Origin: Opisthocomus hoazin
Lineage: Eukaryota > Chordata > Aves > Opisthocomiformes > Opisthocomidae
Length of the DNA stretch: 64,000 nucleotides
NCBI RefSeq assembly: GCF_030867145.1
Contig: NC_134420.1
Coordinates: 11,428,823-11,492,822 of the forward strand
Direction: 5' to 3'
Of this stretch, positions 47,375-64,000 are shown piece by piece. A program made the position numbers and the translations under genes. The notes under the pieces were generated by a model. The model was not told the origin of the DNA, searched no databases, and saw only the letters and a list, made by a program, of their open reading frames with translations. Numbering within the stretch: the first letter of the stretch is position 1; every line of letters begins with the position of its first letter.

Positions 47375-50300
47375 AACACTTTCATTTTCTTTATTTTCAA
47401 TCGATACTGTATGAATACAAAGTTTCTAGAAAGCTACAAAAATTCTACCACTTTATCAAGAAGGCATCAAAATGTGTCACTTTGCAAAGACATGAAAACA
47501 CCTGCAGTAACCGACACAAAAATAGCATTTTTAGAGTGATGAAATAATTGCACTTAACTGTCATGGATATTAAAGTTATCACACATATGTACCGCGAAAG
47601 CTAGAATACATTTTTTTTTTTTACAAAGCACTTTATAAAAAAATTCTCTGCACACAAAACCTATAATTTTCATATTACTATCATACTAAAGATAAATTCA
47701 CTTTAAAGCCAACACTTAAAACATTTTAAACAAAAAAAAGGTACCAGTACCTACACACAGACAATAACAAATACAAGAATACTGTACTGCCAAGAGGTTT
47801 GACTGAAACTCCTTTTGAAAGCTTCTGCAAATATGTTAAGAAAACATTGGAGAACATTCACTTTTTTCAAAGAGCCTTCCCTCCCTGTCTAACCTAGAGG
47901 TACTTTATCATCAAAAGGCAAGTTCTACATCAAAAGTTACCAGCAGCAGTACAATATTAAAGTAACCACTGACCATATATGAATATGCTTAAGTCACAAA
48001 CCCATTTTATACACATTACACAAATAAACATAAAGTGAGAATTCCATTAAGTCATTTACAAATGTGAACAAATGCACATGGCAAAAAAACCCCAAAACAA
48101 AACAAAAACCCAACCTGTTTTACATAAAATGTACTGAAGAATTAAAGGCTATTCAGGTTTTCAATGTTATAAAATTCTTTTGTCTTTTTTTTTTCAGGCA
48201 CATATTGTATTTTTTGTCTGCAGTCATGAGCCTGAATCAGAGGCCCACAAAACAAAAAAAACAAAAACAAAAACACATATTCTGTAAGGAGGTAACAGGG
48301 ATCCATCTCCTTTTAGTCAACTGAGTGCATTTAAGATTTAATTTATACACTAAAAGTAATTACATGATTTCAGCAAGAACGACCTGAAAAGTTAAAAGAT
48401 ACAGATGTCCAAAGTGTTTCTTGTACTTTGACTTACCAAGCCTCAATCTTTTTTAGGGGCCTAAACATCTCGCTATGAAAAATAAGAGGGGGAAAAGAGA
48501 TGATCCTGAGAAAAGTACAAAACCGAACCTGTTATTCACATCTGCGGTGCGACCGGGTACGTGTATCAGTATGGGTCAAGTAAAGCATAGACAAAAGGTT
48601 TCTCAGTACGGGTGAGTAAGTCAGCCGGGAAAACTAAAGGGCAACTGCTTCAGAAAGCAAGTATGCCCCAGGACTTGCATTGGAAAAATAAATAGATGTG
48701 GATTAGTACATCGAATGTTGTATCTGCCTTGAACTGGCCAGTTACTTACATTCAACATTAATGTACACCCTTCATTATTTCAGATAGCCTATACCGTGGC
48801 GGTTTTAACAGAGGAAGCTACTGCCAAACTTACTGAGCTGTAGCGGCAGTAGAAAGGGAAAGTGAGAAACAGGCATTATATCTGCAATTCCTTCAAAATA
48901 GTGGTGCAGTACCTAAATAACATAATTTTGGAATTCAAGTAAGTAAAACTACATTTGTTTGTAGTAATTTTTAACAGCCCCGAATGGTACCATTATGCTT
49001 ATTTTAATACTTTAATGAGACAGAAGTGTAGTTCATCATAAATATTGACTAGTACGGTTCAAAAGTTTGGTAGCAACTGAAAATATATGCTCTACTTGTG
49101 GGGCAAAAGTGTCTTTGCCCTCCCTCAGTCTCATTGAGTTCAACAGGATTACTAGAGGTAAGTGAGATTTAGACCTTGAAGGAATAACTAAAATAATACT
49201 TTAGAGACAGGGATCTTGAATTATCACAATATTTACCACACAGTGTCACAATATTTCTCTATATAAAAAGTTAATCTTGGTTTTCATCAAATACTTTAAA
49301 AATCAAGTTAAAATTGTATTCACAACTACATAATCCCTCTGACAGCTTTTGGTTTTGCTGATATTTGTTCTTTCTAACATTGTTTTCTTAAAATCTTGCC
49401 CCTCTTCCCATCAATTTTAGTTGTAGTGTACAGTATGGCCCCCGTTCACAGAAGGTATCAAATACAGACACATTTTTAAGAGGAGCTAATTTTTTTTTTC
49501 CAAGACATCATCCGGGAGAAAACCAAAACAAAACAACCCTGTGTTTTGAATCGTGCTGGCCAGAGTTTCTCTAACAGCACCTTCATCCCCAATGCTCGCA
49601 CTCAACATTTCCATGCTTAAAACCACACAATTGCTATTCTCTGTTCTCCACTTTCCTCTTGTTTTGTGCATCTGACTTTCAGCATGCACAGCTTTGTAAA
49701 CAAAATCTTCTGTCTAAACAAAAAAATCTGAAAAAGATTCTGAAATATAATTAGAGGAGAACAATAAAGTCACATTTGTCTACTGTCTGAAATCTGCAGT
49801 ATACGGATCTCATTATGCAGATGTACAACTGGATGAAGAGAGTATAAATGTGAACCATTTATGTCACAGACAAGTCAGTTGCTGGTTTGCAATGCTGTCA
49901 GAAATGGCAAACAGTAGATTATGCTTCAGCAGGTTGATCATTAGCAAAATTACTTTGCTATAAACGGTGCTCTTTTGTGAATGGAGGCCTGTAGATTCAA
50001 CTTATTCCAATAAACCAAAGGCATTACGGTGATAACTAAATATTTTTGGTCTCTCTACAAATTGTCATTATTATGGCAGCACTTTTCTAAGCTGGAATTT
50101 CAAACCAAAGGCACTTTCATGCTAGAGTGCAGAAGAGTCACAATTAATTATTTGGTCATGAAATTTAAAAAGGCAGCATTTATTAATACAATTCACTTTT
50201 CACGGAGAACTAAGAATCTGTAACCTTTCCTTTTGGTATAGACATTTAACTGCGTAGCAATGGGACCGACTTGTACAGAAGGCTGGTTTAGACCAAGCAG

Positions 50301-53091
50301 TCAAAGAGCGTTTCTGTGGGAAAAAATACAGATATTTTAAAAAATGGAACCAATTATTAACACAACATATAGAATTTATGTTAAGAGGCTAACGGTACTT
50401 CGAATATAATGCTAAGGCACTGCATATTGTAATGCTTTGGCAGCTCTCAATTAAAAGGTTCCTACAAAAAGTAACAGTAACAAGAGAAGTACTTCCAGCT
50501 TACAAAAGAGCTCACAGTTTACAGGCAGCCTGTTGGACTACACACCCCACACTGAACAGTTGAAGGATTAAGGCTTTTAAGAATTAACATATACAGGGTA
50601 TGGATCATTTACAGAAGTGTAAAGAAAAGACGATGGAAGTAGTTTCCCTAATATTACATGTGTGAACACCAATAAACATTGTGACTTTTTATACCCTATA
50701 GTTATGGCATATGTAGTGTGCCAGATTCTATTAAAAAAAATGTACCTGGTTTTGCAAACTGACTTACATACTTTATATGCCTCAAAGAGTTGCTTGTTAT
50801 TAAAAAAAAAAAATAAAATCACCAAAACCACAATTCAAACCCTAAATAAAAGACAACTTTAGTACAAAATAAAACAAAAAAAGTAGTTTTTGACTTGTAA
50901 CACCAAGTGCTTAGAATAAAGGGCTACCGTTAGGCTGTTACAATGCAGTGCTTTTCCTGATGTGATTGTTAGTGTTAAAAATGAGTGTTAAAAGAGACCT
51001 TATCATGGACATATTTCTCTGTTCAGTTCACGGAGTATAAACCGAAAGATCATCAGCCCTAATATCCATAAGCAGGTAACAGCTAGACACCACAGCACTC
51101 ATCCTCCTACTAGAGTTAGAGCAGAGGCAGGCTAAGGAATCTAAGCAGTCTCCCTTCCCCTCTGTGACGGATGCATTGTCCTCTAGCCCGAGTCCTCACC
51201 AGTGTTAAGGATGAACCTGGTCTGACGCAGATGTACAGTAACCTGCAACCTCATCTAGGCTATATTCTAGTCTAGATAATTCAACAGTGGGCAACTCTAA
51301 CAAAGGGTACCATGCAGAAATATAATATCAAAAAATTAAGACTGGCTTTTTTGATGAACACAGCACTGGGAGTAAATTCTAGACTTAAACTGTGCATGGG
51401 CACACATCGGTAAAAGGCAGGGAGGAGGGACCTGCTAAATGTTAACTTCTTTGATTCAGGACCTTCCCAAGGGCGCTCTTTGCCAATACCTCGTGACTGA
51501 GCTTTAGGGTGGCTTGTGTTTGGCTGGGCAGCCCTCAGCCTTTCAGACAAATATTTCACGTGAGAACCCGCTGCTGGCCCAGCACCTGCTGAGACAACTG
51601 CTGCTTGGGCAACTGCGGGGCAGCGCCGGGTGTGCAGCGTTAGAAAAGACACGGAGCAACGCTCTCTGGTGTAGCCAGGAGGAATGAGACTGCTGCTGTC
51701 ACATGTGCGTACCTCAGACACTCACTCACACCCCACATCCATGGTTTGAATCCTTACAGCATTAAAACATCTCCAGCTGTACTTCACTTCCTGGAGTCTT
51801 CCCTGAATAGATCAGAAGGATGAATGCTACCACATCTGGATGCAAAAGGACATCCGACCCCATGTGGTACGTACGCGTTTGTTTCAGGTAAAGTCTTTGC
51901 CAGTCGAAACTGGAGAAACAACTGGGAAAGGTGTAAGAGCACCATGATAAAGAGGAAAAAAGAAAAAAAGGAGAAAAAAAATTCTCCGCTTTCCAATCTT
52001 CTTTGCCTGACGTTGGTTGTGATTTTCTAGTGCCTCATAGATATTAAAGCTGTTGATCCTTTCAGAGGTGTACGTGTTCTTCTTTCAAACACATTAGTGT
52101 TTTGCTTTCAGTTTAAGAATTACTCAGTGCTGTCGCAATGTCAGTTGTTTCCGTTCATCTGTTAATTTCAGAGTTGGAAAATTTTCGTTCAACTTATTAA
52201 AAAACATAGTTGTCCATATAAAATATAACTGCACGCACAAGACTACATATAATGCGAGTCTAAATCTTCAGTATTTACCTACTTATTGCAAAATGAGCCA
52301 TCTTTTTCATTAAATAATCAAATTTTCATATTAGTAGAATACAACTTTATACTCTTTTAAAATACACTAGATATGTTAGGGATAAGGGATGATGTTTTCT
52401 TTCTCTGCAATACCTTTTTGAAAGTTTAGTGGATTAGAAGATTAGTTTTAGCGTTGAGAAAAAAATACAAAATTTGCCTAATTTTAGGACCTGTCTGTTT
52501 CTATCAGGCATTTCTTAAGGCTATATTTTTCATTTGGTTTCAAACAGAAAAATGTTTCATTTTAAAAAATAATTTAGTGAATTACATTCGTCCATATCTT
52601 CCACCCTAATTAGTTACAAAGATAATTCTATAAAGATTATTAACTTTGTGTACTCATTTACAGTTATAGCTAAAGATTCATTTCAATTTCACTTGCATCG
52701 TAAAACAAGTATTTCATGTTGGAAAAAAACCCAAAATAAAATCTTATAAAGGCTGTCAGTTTTTCCCCATGGCAAATGCTCTGTCATACATTTTTCTATC
52801 AGAATTAAAAATAGGCCTCCCCAGACAGAGGCATTAGTTCTTAAATACAGTCTTCCCAAAGAGCTGTGGTTTACAAATTTGAAGAACACTTAGTTTTAGA
52901 AATAATTTTTACAACTGTACCAGAATTTCACAGCTACAATTATATGTGAACACATTAAAAATGACTTCACTAAAACAGGATTTAGAAAAATGTGGGCGAA
53001 AGTTGGGCCAGAGGCACTGCCACGTAGTGTTGAGGTTTACAGTCTGTGTTTTGATAAAGAAGTGAAATGAAGTGTATATATAAATAACTGC
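47375..53091 (-). other. TEAD1: Probable long 3'UTR of TEAD1
   Basis: From the TEAD1 stop codon to the candidate poly(A) signal there are about 5.7 kb of AT-rich sequence free of recognisable transposons, with no other gene. A long 3'UTR is known for vertebrate TEAD1 (from memory). The extent is inferred; internal poly(A) sites may give shorter forms. An A/G-rich stretch lies at 51943-51980. Confidence 0.55.
47390..47395 (-). terminator. TEAD1: Probable poly(A) signal of TEAD1
   Basis: TTTATT on the plus strand reads AATAAA on the TEAD1 strand. The next 15-30 bases on that strand contain gtgttttgtgc, a fitting GT-rich downstream element, which puts cleavage near 47370-47380. The AT-rich, repeat-free 3'UTR-like sequence also ends about here. 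Confidence 0.5.
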
Positions 53092-56007
<2,916 letters not shown>

Positions 56008-56064
56008 TCATTTGACAATGTCAGTAGCATAAGCTGTAATTAGCTCACCTTTCTTTTCAGAAAT

Positions 56065-56083
56065 GGGGGGGGGGGGGGGGGGG
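56065..56083 (+). repeat. Poly-G tract, 19 G, near a TEAD1 acceptor
   Basis: A run of 19 G followed by a GA-rich stretch (to about 56101). On the TEAD1 strand it reads as a CT-rich tract then poly-C, ending 97 bases before the exon at 55968. Confidence 0.95.
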
Positions 56084-59000
56084 AAGGAGAGAGAGAGGGG
56101 GGAGTTCTAGAGTCACAACAGTGACAGTGGAAAAAAGTCTGTCAGGAAAGTACCTGCCTAATTGTTGTGGTAAAAACCTTAGGGAAGCGGCGGTCTCTTC
56201 AAACTTTAAACAACAAAAGACAATCCAGTATTCCTCCAGGCTAAGGGTGACGTTCTTGTCTGGCAGGTAGCTGATGAGGTCCCTGGAGCAAAGGGAATGA
56301 TCACCTGCAAGGAGCCTGGCTCCAGAGCAGACTCCTCTGGAGGCAACCTGCCCTGCAGCCCCCAATGCAACCGAGCCATCCCGCTCCTGAGGGGCCATAG
56401 TTCGCTTTCTCCTTTTCCTTTCTTAAAGCAATGAAAGCCTCACGGCAAAGGGAGACAGCTGCACATCACGGGCATCAATCTCTGGTAAGACTCGGTCAAG
56501 CCATATGGCCCTGATTCAGCAAAATACTTGACTGCACAGAGCTGTATGACGCAACTCGCAGGCTTCACGTGAGCTGTGTGCGCACTGAGCCGTGCCTACC
56601 GCACCACTAAAGTATTACTGAAAGCGTCTGATTTCTTTCCGTATTTCTCTGCAGCCTGAATGACTGCCCAGCTGCCTTTGATATCTAGCATCAGAGATCG
56701 AGACTTGCAGGATCATGTAGGGAACAGTGCCACCTTTAATTATTTATATCCGAATCCAAGCCCTGTGCACAGCATGATTAATTTGGCTACAAAGCAACAG
56801 CACAGGTCACATGCTGAACGCGGCCTCCCCAGCAGCACTGAAGCTGTTCTGCCACTGTGCTCTTTGTCATCATGAATCCATTTTCAAAAGCCCTCAACTT
56901 AAAAGAGCACTAATATGGACACGGACAGAGTCTGGGGACCTCCACAGCTGGATTTGTTGATTCAGGCCTTAGCTCTGCTGACATCTTTGGTGCTCAAGGA
57001 GAGAGTGGGCAGGGTTTTCTTTTTATGTGGAAATAGCTGATCGGGTACTGCAGCATAACATCTAAGAATCACCTGAATTTTTAGCTTACTCTGAGACGAG
57101 CATTTTAGCAGGGAAATGCACTTTGGCAGCTGTTTCACTTGCAAGTCTAGCTCTGCTTGTTTTTATTGCTAATATAGAAATGTAACACAAACATTTTGAC
57201 AGGTACTTTTGTGTCTACCTTGAGACTTTCTAAAAACCCAGTTTACTGGTATGTTCATTTACTAGTTAGCATGGAACATTTATAATCCTGCCTTCACTAT
57301 AGTTCAGGTCTTTGGAACTGCTATTTAATTTTTAACTAGGCAAAAACTCATTAATTCTACTTAGTGTCCACAGTCCTTACTTGTGGTACAACATTCTGAG
57401 GCAATATGCTGATAATAGCACATCCTGAGCTAGTTTGTGGTACGGAGAAGACATAGGTCTAAGATTACTTCAAGCTGCCTTTGGTAAATTAATCAGTGGA
57501 GAAGTCTCCTGAGGTTTACACACAGTAACACAAACAGTCCTATGGTCACGTATTTTGCATAACAGAAAGAAATCCTATCGCTATTGCACCTTGTTTCTTG
57601 CTCATGTTTTGCATGAGGTCAGCAGTTAATGTTTAATGTACATCTAAAGCAGCGTGTTCACAGTGAGCTGTCAGAAATTGTTCCAAGCTAACAGCAAATA
57701 AGCAATTTGCCATCACAGCTGGCTTGCAGTCGAAACACAACAAACAGCTAAACACGACAGACTGTAGCAGCTATCAGCCACGCCACAGCTGCTCCGCTGG
57801 AATTTCTGAAGAATAGGGATTTCTGATAAGACAATTGCGTCGTTGTAAATAATAATAACGGCAACAACAACAATAACTGTATCTCTTAGAAAGTGGCCAC
57901 TCCTGCTGCTACCACAATTACAATTTTACTATCAAAACATTTTCTTTTTTTTTTCCTTTCCTGTATGGACAAAACATTTAAGAAATCGTAACTAAATTGC
58001 TCCTCACAGTTTGATGTTATCAAAAGGGTCAGCCACACAGACCTTACATGTCAAGCTGCAATAATAACTGCTTATAGAGTTACAAAATAAGGATAACTTT
58101 TTATCTGCTGCCTTCTCATTTTGAAGCGCACTGAAAGAAAAATCTAATTGTTGTATTTACACGCTGACATTTAACCTGGAAAAGTATCACATGTGGCCAT
58201 CTGGCACCCTGTTGATCACTCCCACAGCTCTTCCAACTCTTGCTGAAATCGCTAGGAGTCCTGCGTACACAAAAAATACAGGCTGGGGCCCTGATGTTTG
58301 CATGAAGAAGGCTTGAAATTATCACTCAAATGTCATGATTTACACTTACGCAATCACAACATTGTTGCAAAAGTCCCATGATGGTAATATAAACGTGAAT
58401 TATCTTTATTTGCAATTCGATTTTTTTTGAGTCTAGCACACAAAGGTGTTTTCAAGGAAAGACAGACTTTTCCTTTTTAAACAACAGTTTTCATGTACAA
58501 CTAATTACAAACTGCTGAGACCTGAAGCTTTAAGACTCCAAAAAGTGTGATACCAACATAAAAATTTTAGAAGTTGCAAACAGCAAATACTCTTAAATGA
58601 AGCCTTCACCAAAGCCTCTTTTAATACTGAAAGGCTCACATACTATAACAACATCGATGTCAGTTCTCACCTACTATAACAAACCTTGCCCCTCAGTCTG
58701 GCTTCACATTTTTTCACTAGAGGCCGAGTACGTGGACACTAGGAAGGAGCGTGTATCATTGCGAAGAGGGGATTGTCACGCCAAGGAAATATTCTGAACC
58801 AGGCATTGAAAGCTTTGTTCTGTGGTGAACACCATCAGAAAAGAAGGAAAGACTATCAATCACTTTTGGTAAAATACAAAACTTTGGTTAAAAAATGATG
58901 GTGAAAGACTTGCTAATTATATTGTTATGGCTTACATACTAAGGGGTTCATCTAAACACATATCCCTGAAAGCAAAATGGTATTTCTTCAACTGACAAAA

Positions 59001-59204
59001 GCAGGTCACAACTAAAATTCAGGGGATTGTGCCCTGCCCCAGTTATGAGACCACCAAAAAACCAAAAGATTCTGCTAAAAATGGGCATTGCTGTGGCTGT
59101 GAGAGTTGTAGATGTAGCTTTGAGCAGGAATAAGGTGATGTGTTGCCCTGGTATTCAGTTTTAGCAGGCTACTTACTACAGTATTGATTCCAGTTTTTGT
59201 GTCT

Positions 59205-59600
59205 ACATTTTAGAAAGGATGTTGGAAAATTGGAAAGTGTTCAGAAAAGAGTTACAAGAATGATTTCAGGTCTGGAAAACATCCTTTGTAGTGAATGACT
59301 AACGAAACTCCATCTACTTACTTTTTCCAAGGGAAGTTTTTCCACGACTTTGTCATAGCCTACAAGTTGCTACATGGGGAAGAGTCTTCTGATTGATTAA
59401 ATCTTGCAGAAAAGGACATTAAAAGGCAGAAAGCTAAAGCTATGCAAAAGTTAAATGAGAAACAAGGCTAACCCTCATGGCAATGAGATGCTGGCATTGT
59501 TTTCAAATGTGGTGGAATCACCACTACTTGGGGTCTATTTTAACTAAGCTAAATATCTAACAGGGATGCTCTAGTTCAAGCAGCCTTATTGTCCAGAAGC
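59205..59600 (+). mobile_element. Ancient CR1 LINE relic
   Basis: A strongly decayed match to old CR1 ORF2 C-terminus. Readable pieces include KLESVQKRVTRMISGLENIL (59231-59290), then after frameshifts FSNVVESPLLGV near 59495-59530, followed by a 3' wording gggatgctctagttcaa. Many stops and indels show it is much older than the copies in the intergenic region. No terminal octamer is preserved. The right end is uncertain. Confidence 0.75.
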
Positions 59601-61954
59601 GGACATTACTTAGTGAGGTTTACTGCCTATATTACAGAAGAGGCAAGGCTAGTTAAATATAATAATGGCAAAATTGAAATATAGAGATCTGTCTTATTAA
59701 CCTCAATTAACCCTCTCCTTATAAATTCCTTTTTCAGCGATCCCTGAGAAAAATGTGACAACATTCAAGCTTCTGGAGCACTGTGCTCGCAGCCTCTCAT
59801 GCTGCAACCGGCTTTGTCTCATTTTTCCCCTGGCACTCTGTCTCTAGCTGTTCTCTTGCATCTCAGGCTCAGATTGCAAGGCTTCCTGGGCTGTACACCA
59901 GCCTTCCCTTCTGCACAGCTTCTCACGCAACTGTGCTCTGACCAATGGCTCCAGGAATTAAGGTTGGTGAGCACTATTGTAACATATACAGATAAATAAC
60001 CTTTTGGAATGGTTATTTCAAATATATTGGCACGATTTCAAATACTGTGGCATTGCAAATATTATGGCATGATCACATAAGATGAACAGGGGTCTAGTTA
60101 CTCACTGAATTTTAAAATACAAGATCAATACAATTTAGGGAAAAAACCCCAACAATTTAAAAATGCAAATGGAATATTTTTTTTATTTCAAGAGTAAAAC
60201 TCTAATTTTGATTTATTTCTTAAAAGCTGAGTTTTATGTTAGCTGAATGCATTTGGAGGCAGGAGAGGCACTCAGCTTTCTGGCACCCTGTCTGCAGTGG
60301 TTGTGTAAGAGCATGATTAATTCATTAATAAAGCATAGCTTGTCAATGGGTAGCACTGAAAATATTACATATTAAGAGCATCAAGTGTGTGACATGCTGC
60401 ATGGAGAAGCCTCTGCCAGTGTGCCAGAGCAAGCACCAAAGCAGAGCTGTCTGCAAACAAAACAAAGAGTAAAAATAAATTAAAAAAAATCCTCACATTC
60501 ACTTCAGAAGAGCTCTCAGGCTCTGTGTTAAAGGCGAGGGGCAGAGGGTAGAGCGCTTGTGTAATAACAGCTTTGGCTAACAAAAAAGCAACTCCAGCAA
60601 AAATTGCTGAGAAGAGTCTAAACCCTTCCTGCTGAGCAGAAGGAAAAGAGCACCTACTGGAAACAGTGGGATCTGGGGAGGGCCAGGACAATTTGCACTG
60701 GCGTTCAGTAGTTAACGTTAAGCACATAAGGTCACTTATTAACAACATATAGGTTTTAACAACTGCTGACTGCAGGGAGGTGTGTTACTCATATGACTGC
60801 ATCATGCCTCCCTTCCTCCCCTCCAAAGAGTGATCAAAGAGCAGAGATTCCAAATTGTGAAGCAATTTTTTCCAGCGGGAGCATCTGGGTCGTTGGCACG
60901 TTTCACCGCGCGTTACGCTGCAGCTCAGGAATTGAGTCCAGGTCTGCCACATGGTTGGGCTGGTGACGGACAGGCCAAGCTGCTCCGGCTTCCCAGCTGC
61001 TCAGCCCCTTCCACTCATTATTAACCAGCCTCAAACGCTAATGCCCTCGCATCAATTTGCGAAGGGGTCCTCCACAAGCACCATGTGAGCTCCCTGCGCG
61101 GAGAGCGTTGTGATGGGGAAAAGAAAATGGATGTCTGCTTTCTTCCATATCTAATTTGTTTTGCATACATTTGCATGCTGGCCATAGACCCATTCACACC
61201 ACGGATCCCATTTGTGAGTTGCAGACCATTTGCCAGTCAAAGCTGGCAAGTGTGCATGTGTGTCTGTGTCTGTGTAGGGAAATCCAGGATTCTAGATTAT
61301 GCAATATAAATTACATGTAAAACTAGAAAGAAAAAAAAAAAGCAGTAGCCACAATTGTGTGTGTGTGAATGCAGGGCACAAAGAATCTCTGCACCTTTTA
61401 AGACGGCTGGAGGCACATGGGGATAAATTCAGGAGGGGGTGGGAGGAGAACACAGGCGCAAGCCATTTCTGAACACTGATTACATGGGTAAATTGTTTGT
61501 TCCAGTGTATCACAAAGAGAAGGAGCATTATTTTTCATGCCACAGCTGTTTTGAATAAGAATAGGAATAAACTTAACCATCCTCCTCATGTTACTTACCA
61601 CTAATTATGGCATATATTTACATTTATAAAACAGTAAAATTTTGGGGGACATAATTTAATGCCCCTTTATTGTGTAGATTCCTTTATTTCCATCCCACAT
61701 TTGAATTTCAAAAATGTTTAGGACTTCAAAGCATCTTTAAACGCTTGCCCTAATTATAATATGCATTACTTTCTAAAACTCCTAGTTTGCATTGCAGATT
61801 CCTGCAAATAGAAGCACTCATTTTAAACATTAATTAATATCATCCATGCATCTTCAGATGAGTTTGGGTCTTTATTTCAGAGTTGCACTGAGCTCTGACT
61901 AAGCTTTCCTCAGTTTCAAGAATAGTTCAAGCTACTGCAAACATTTAAAATTAA

Positions 61955-62000
61955 GCCAGTGGGTCAGACCAGTAGAAAGCCAGACAGCCCAATATCAATT
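61955..62000 (+). mobile_element. Possible relic of an old CR1-type repeat
   Basis: The string agtgggtcagaccagtagaa then cagacagcccaatatc resembles the widespread old amniote repeat wording gggtcagaccaaaggtccatctagcccagtatc. The match is short and from memory. Confidence 0.3.
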
Positions 62001-64000
62001 TATATCGGCTGCTTTTTTCCTGTGCTGTTAGTTAGAAAACATCCCTCCTCCTTTCAGCTACCTTTGCTTCACATAACTGTTCCTGTGGCTGCAGAAGTCT
62101 GAGTTCAGGTGTTGCAAAGTGTTGGGCAGCAGCAGAGACACAACCCCCATGGCCACATCCCAGCAGAGGCACCGACCCACTGCGCCACACTGTACCTTAT
62201 GTAGACAACTCGCGCAAAAAGAGAGTCCCTGCCTCAGAATTTGCTGTCGGGGGCTAAGGCAAAACACGAGAGAGAAATAACTAGCTAAACCAGAAGAATT
62301 CAGTCTAGGCTGCCAAATTAATGTTACAGGTGCTCCTAGCAGTGAGACGTCGTTGCCAGATGAACTAGCGCTAGATAGGGGCACATTACAGAGCTCGCAG
62401 AGCTCACAGGGACATAAGGGTGATAAAGAGTTGAACCTTCCTAGAGCAATTCCTCCGACAGAGTCCATGGAACATGCGTGCTCATACCAGCAGAGTCAAA
62501 ATGAAGGTACTGGAGACACGGCCGAGAGACACTGGGTTCAAAAGGGAGGTGGTGTGAGCGGGACAGCCGGCCCGTCGGCTTCCCACAGGAGAAAGTGGAG
62601 AGCCAGGGGAGGCCGAGAGCTGGGCAAGCAGCACCGAGGCCAAGAAGGCAAGGCCAGCCACAGTATTTTAGACAGACATTTTGGGGTAAAGCTGGAGGTG
62701 CGATCTATCATTTAGCTTGAACTTTTTCAGGAGGCCTAAGTGTGTAATTCAGTATTAGCTAATTTAAGAAGAGTAGTGAGTAGTCAGTGGGGATTAGATA
62801 TCAATATGAGTAGAACTTCAACCAATAAAAGAAACCAACAGAGGCAACATGTTGACTTAGTTCTTAGATAGGCTAATCAGATCTTCAAAGACCAGAAAAC
62901 TTCAGGGCTTTTCTCAAGTCAACAAAAACAGTTCAAGAACAAACTAACCACAAGTAGTTGGTTAGTTAAGATTAAGATTAGATGGCATGAATCGTACCTG
63001 ACTGTTTTACATAGATGGGGCTTATTTTGTTAGGGACTAAGGTAACAGAAGCAGGATTGTGCACTCCACCTGCACCCAGGGAAAGGTTTCATCTGCAGGT
63101 ATTCTGCAGCCTTGTCTGAATTCCTCCTCAGTGTTCTAGCAAATAACTTTTACATTTATTTAAGAATCTTTATTTTGGTTTTCATTTTATATCCCTGTAA
63201 TCTCCAGTTTCATGTCACTGTCACGCAAATTTCCTTCACCATATCATTAGTACGTTGTTCCTTATTTACTCATTGTACTGAGTGCACAACGTAACGAGGG
63301 AAGCTCCTTCTAATTACTCTGCCTATTACTGCAAAATCCTATCTCTGGGGTGACCGCCCTGAACTCTCTGGTTTGCAGTGACTACCTGGGGTAAACAGCA
63401 GAAAAGAGTCACTGCGCTCAAGGTGCAAGACAAGGACCGGGAAATTGCTATGCTGGGCTTAAGGTCGGGTGGTTGAGGCGGTGCAAAAAGAGAAGTCTAT
63501 TCCTTTTACACCTCCTGCACTGTTAGGTAGGAAGAGGCCCAAAAGTGTGATGTCCAGATGTGTCACCAGGACTGAGGCCAGATGCTCACCCATTCCCAGC
63601 ATCAGGCTGTATTTCACAGGAGATACAATCTGTATGAACCAACAAACCTCTGTGAAGCAAAGCAACACTTTGCTTTGTACTCCGTAACTGTGATGCTTTG
63701 CGAAGGCAACTCCATAATTGCCAAATGTCTTCTTGCAAGATCTCAGACCTTTCCCTCCCACTTTTTTGTAATCAAACCTCATTACCTTTATCACAGGGAA
63801 AACCATGCTGCTGAGAAGCCTCAAGCAGAACTAAATGGGAAAGGGCAAGAGGAGTACTCTTTCTGGCTACAAGAACTAAGCAGCTTTCCGCCGTAGTCAT
63901 CCTCAATGGAAGTGCTTGTCTCTGGTCTTCCCATTTCCCACCTTTCCTTTCCACACTAGATTTAATGTCTAAACAAAATACCCTTTTTGCTGCCTCCAGC

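Overview
The window is vertebrate nuclear DNA, almost certainly from a bird. The evidence is several CR1 LINE copies with the typical 3'-terminal octamers (ATTCTATG or ATTCTGTG types), a solo LTR of a family I recall from non-galliform birds, low repeat density, sharp CpG islands in AT-rich surroundings, and exon sequences nearly identical to known vertebrate proteins. The gene order matches the vertebrate TEAD1-RASSF10 neighbourhood (human 11p15, chicken chromosome 5 from memory). A neoavian source is my inference from the LTR family.

Two protein-coding genes are supported, both on the minus strand. RASSF10 (2833-4155) is a complete single-exon CDS of 440 codons inside a CpG island. It has an N-terminal Ras-association domain, a coiled-coil C-terminal half and a C-terminal PDZ-ligand-like tail. 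The last three coding exons of TEAD1 (55828-55968, 54205-54357, 53092-53205) encode the final 135 residues of the YAP/TAZ-binding domain, with perfect splice sites, all phase 0. They are followed by an inferred 3'UTR of about 5.7 kb running to a poly(A) signal at 47390-47395. The rest of TEAD1 lies beyond the right edge; 55969-64000 is intron.

Between them lie about 42 kb of intergenic DNA with no other recognisable protein-coding gene. It holds: a solo LTR with a 5-bp target duplication (13481-14070); an orphan CpG island (about 18250-19335) abutting an unusual CR1 copy whose ORF1 and endonuclease parts lie on the minus strand while the following segment is inverted onto the plus strand (19336 to about 21330); four more recent CR1 3' ends, all on the plus strand (22622-23142, 25298-26334, 32035-32517, 35045-35755); a second orphan CpG island with an 18-bp tandem duplication and a possible splice donor (about 33830-34475); a diverged tandem repeat near 37.2-37.4 kb; two adjacent perfect hairpins (44876-44945); and long poly-G tracts. 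A very old CR1 relic and a possible second relic lie in the TEAD1 intron, and MIR-like SINE relics are seen near 6.7 and 9.2 kb.

Functionally, TEAD1 is the DNA-binding effector of Hippo/YAP signalling and RASSF10 is an N-terminal RASSF scaffold. Their linkage in the same orientation is conserved synteny. No new multi-gene system is evident. The most unusual items are the rearranged CR1, the intronic CpG island with an E-box that is in open frame with the TEAD1 last exon, the paired hairpins and the orphan CpG islands.
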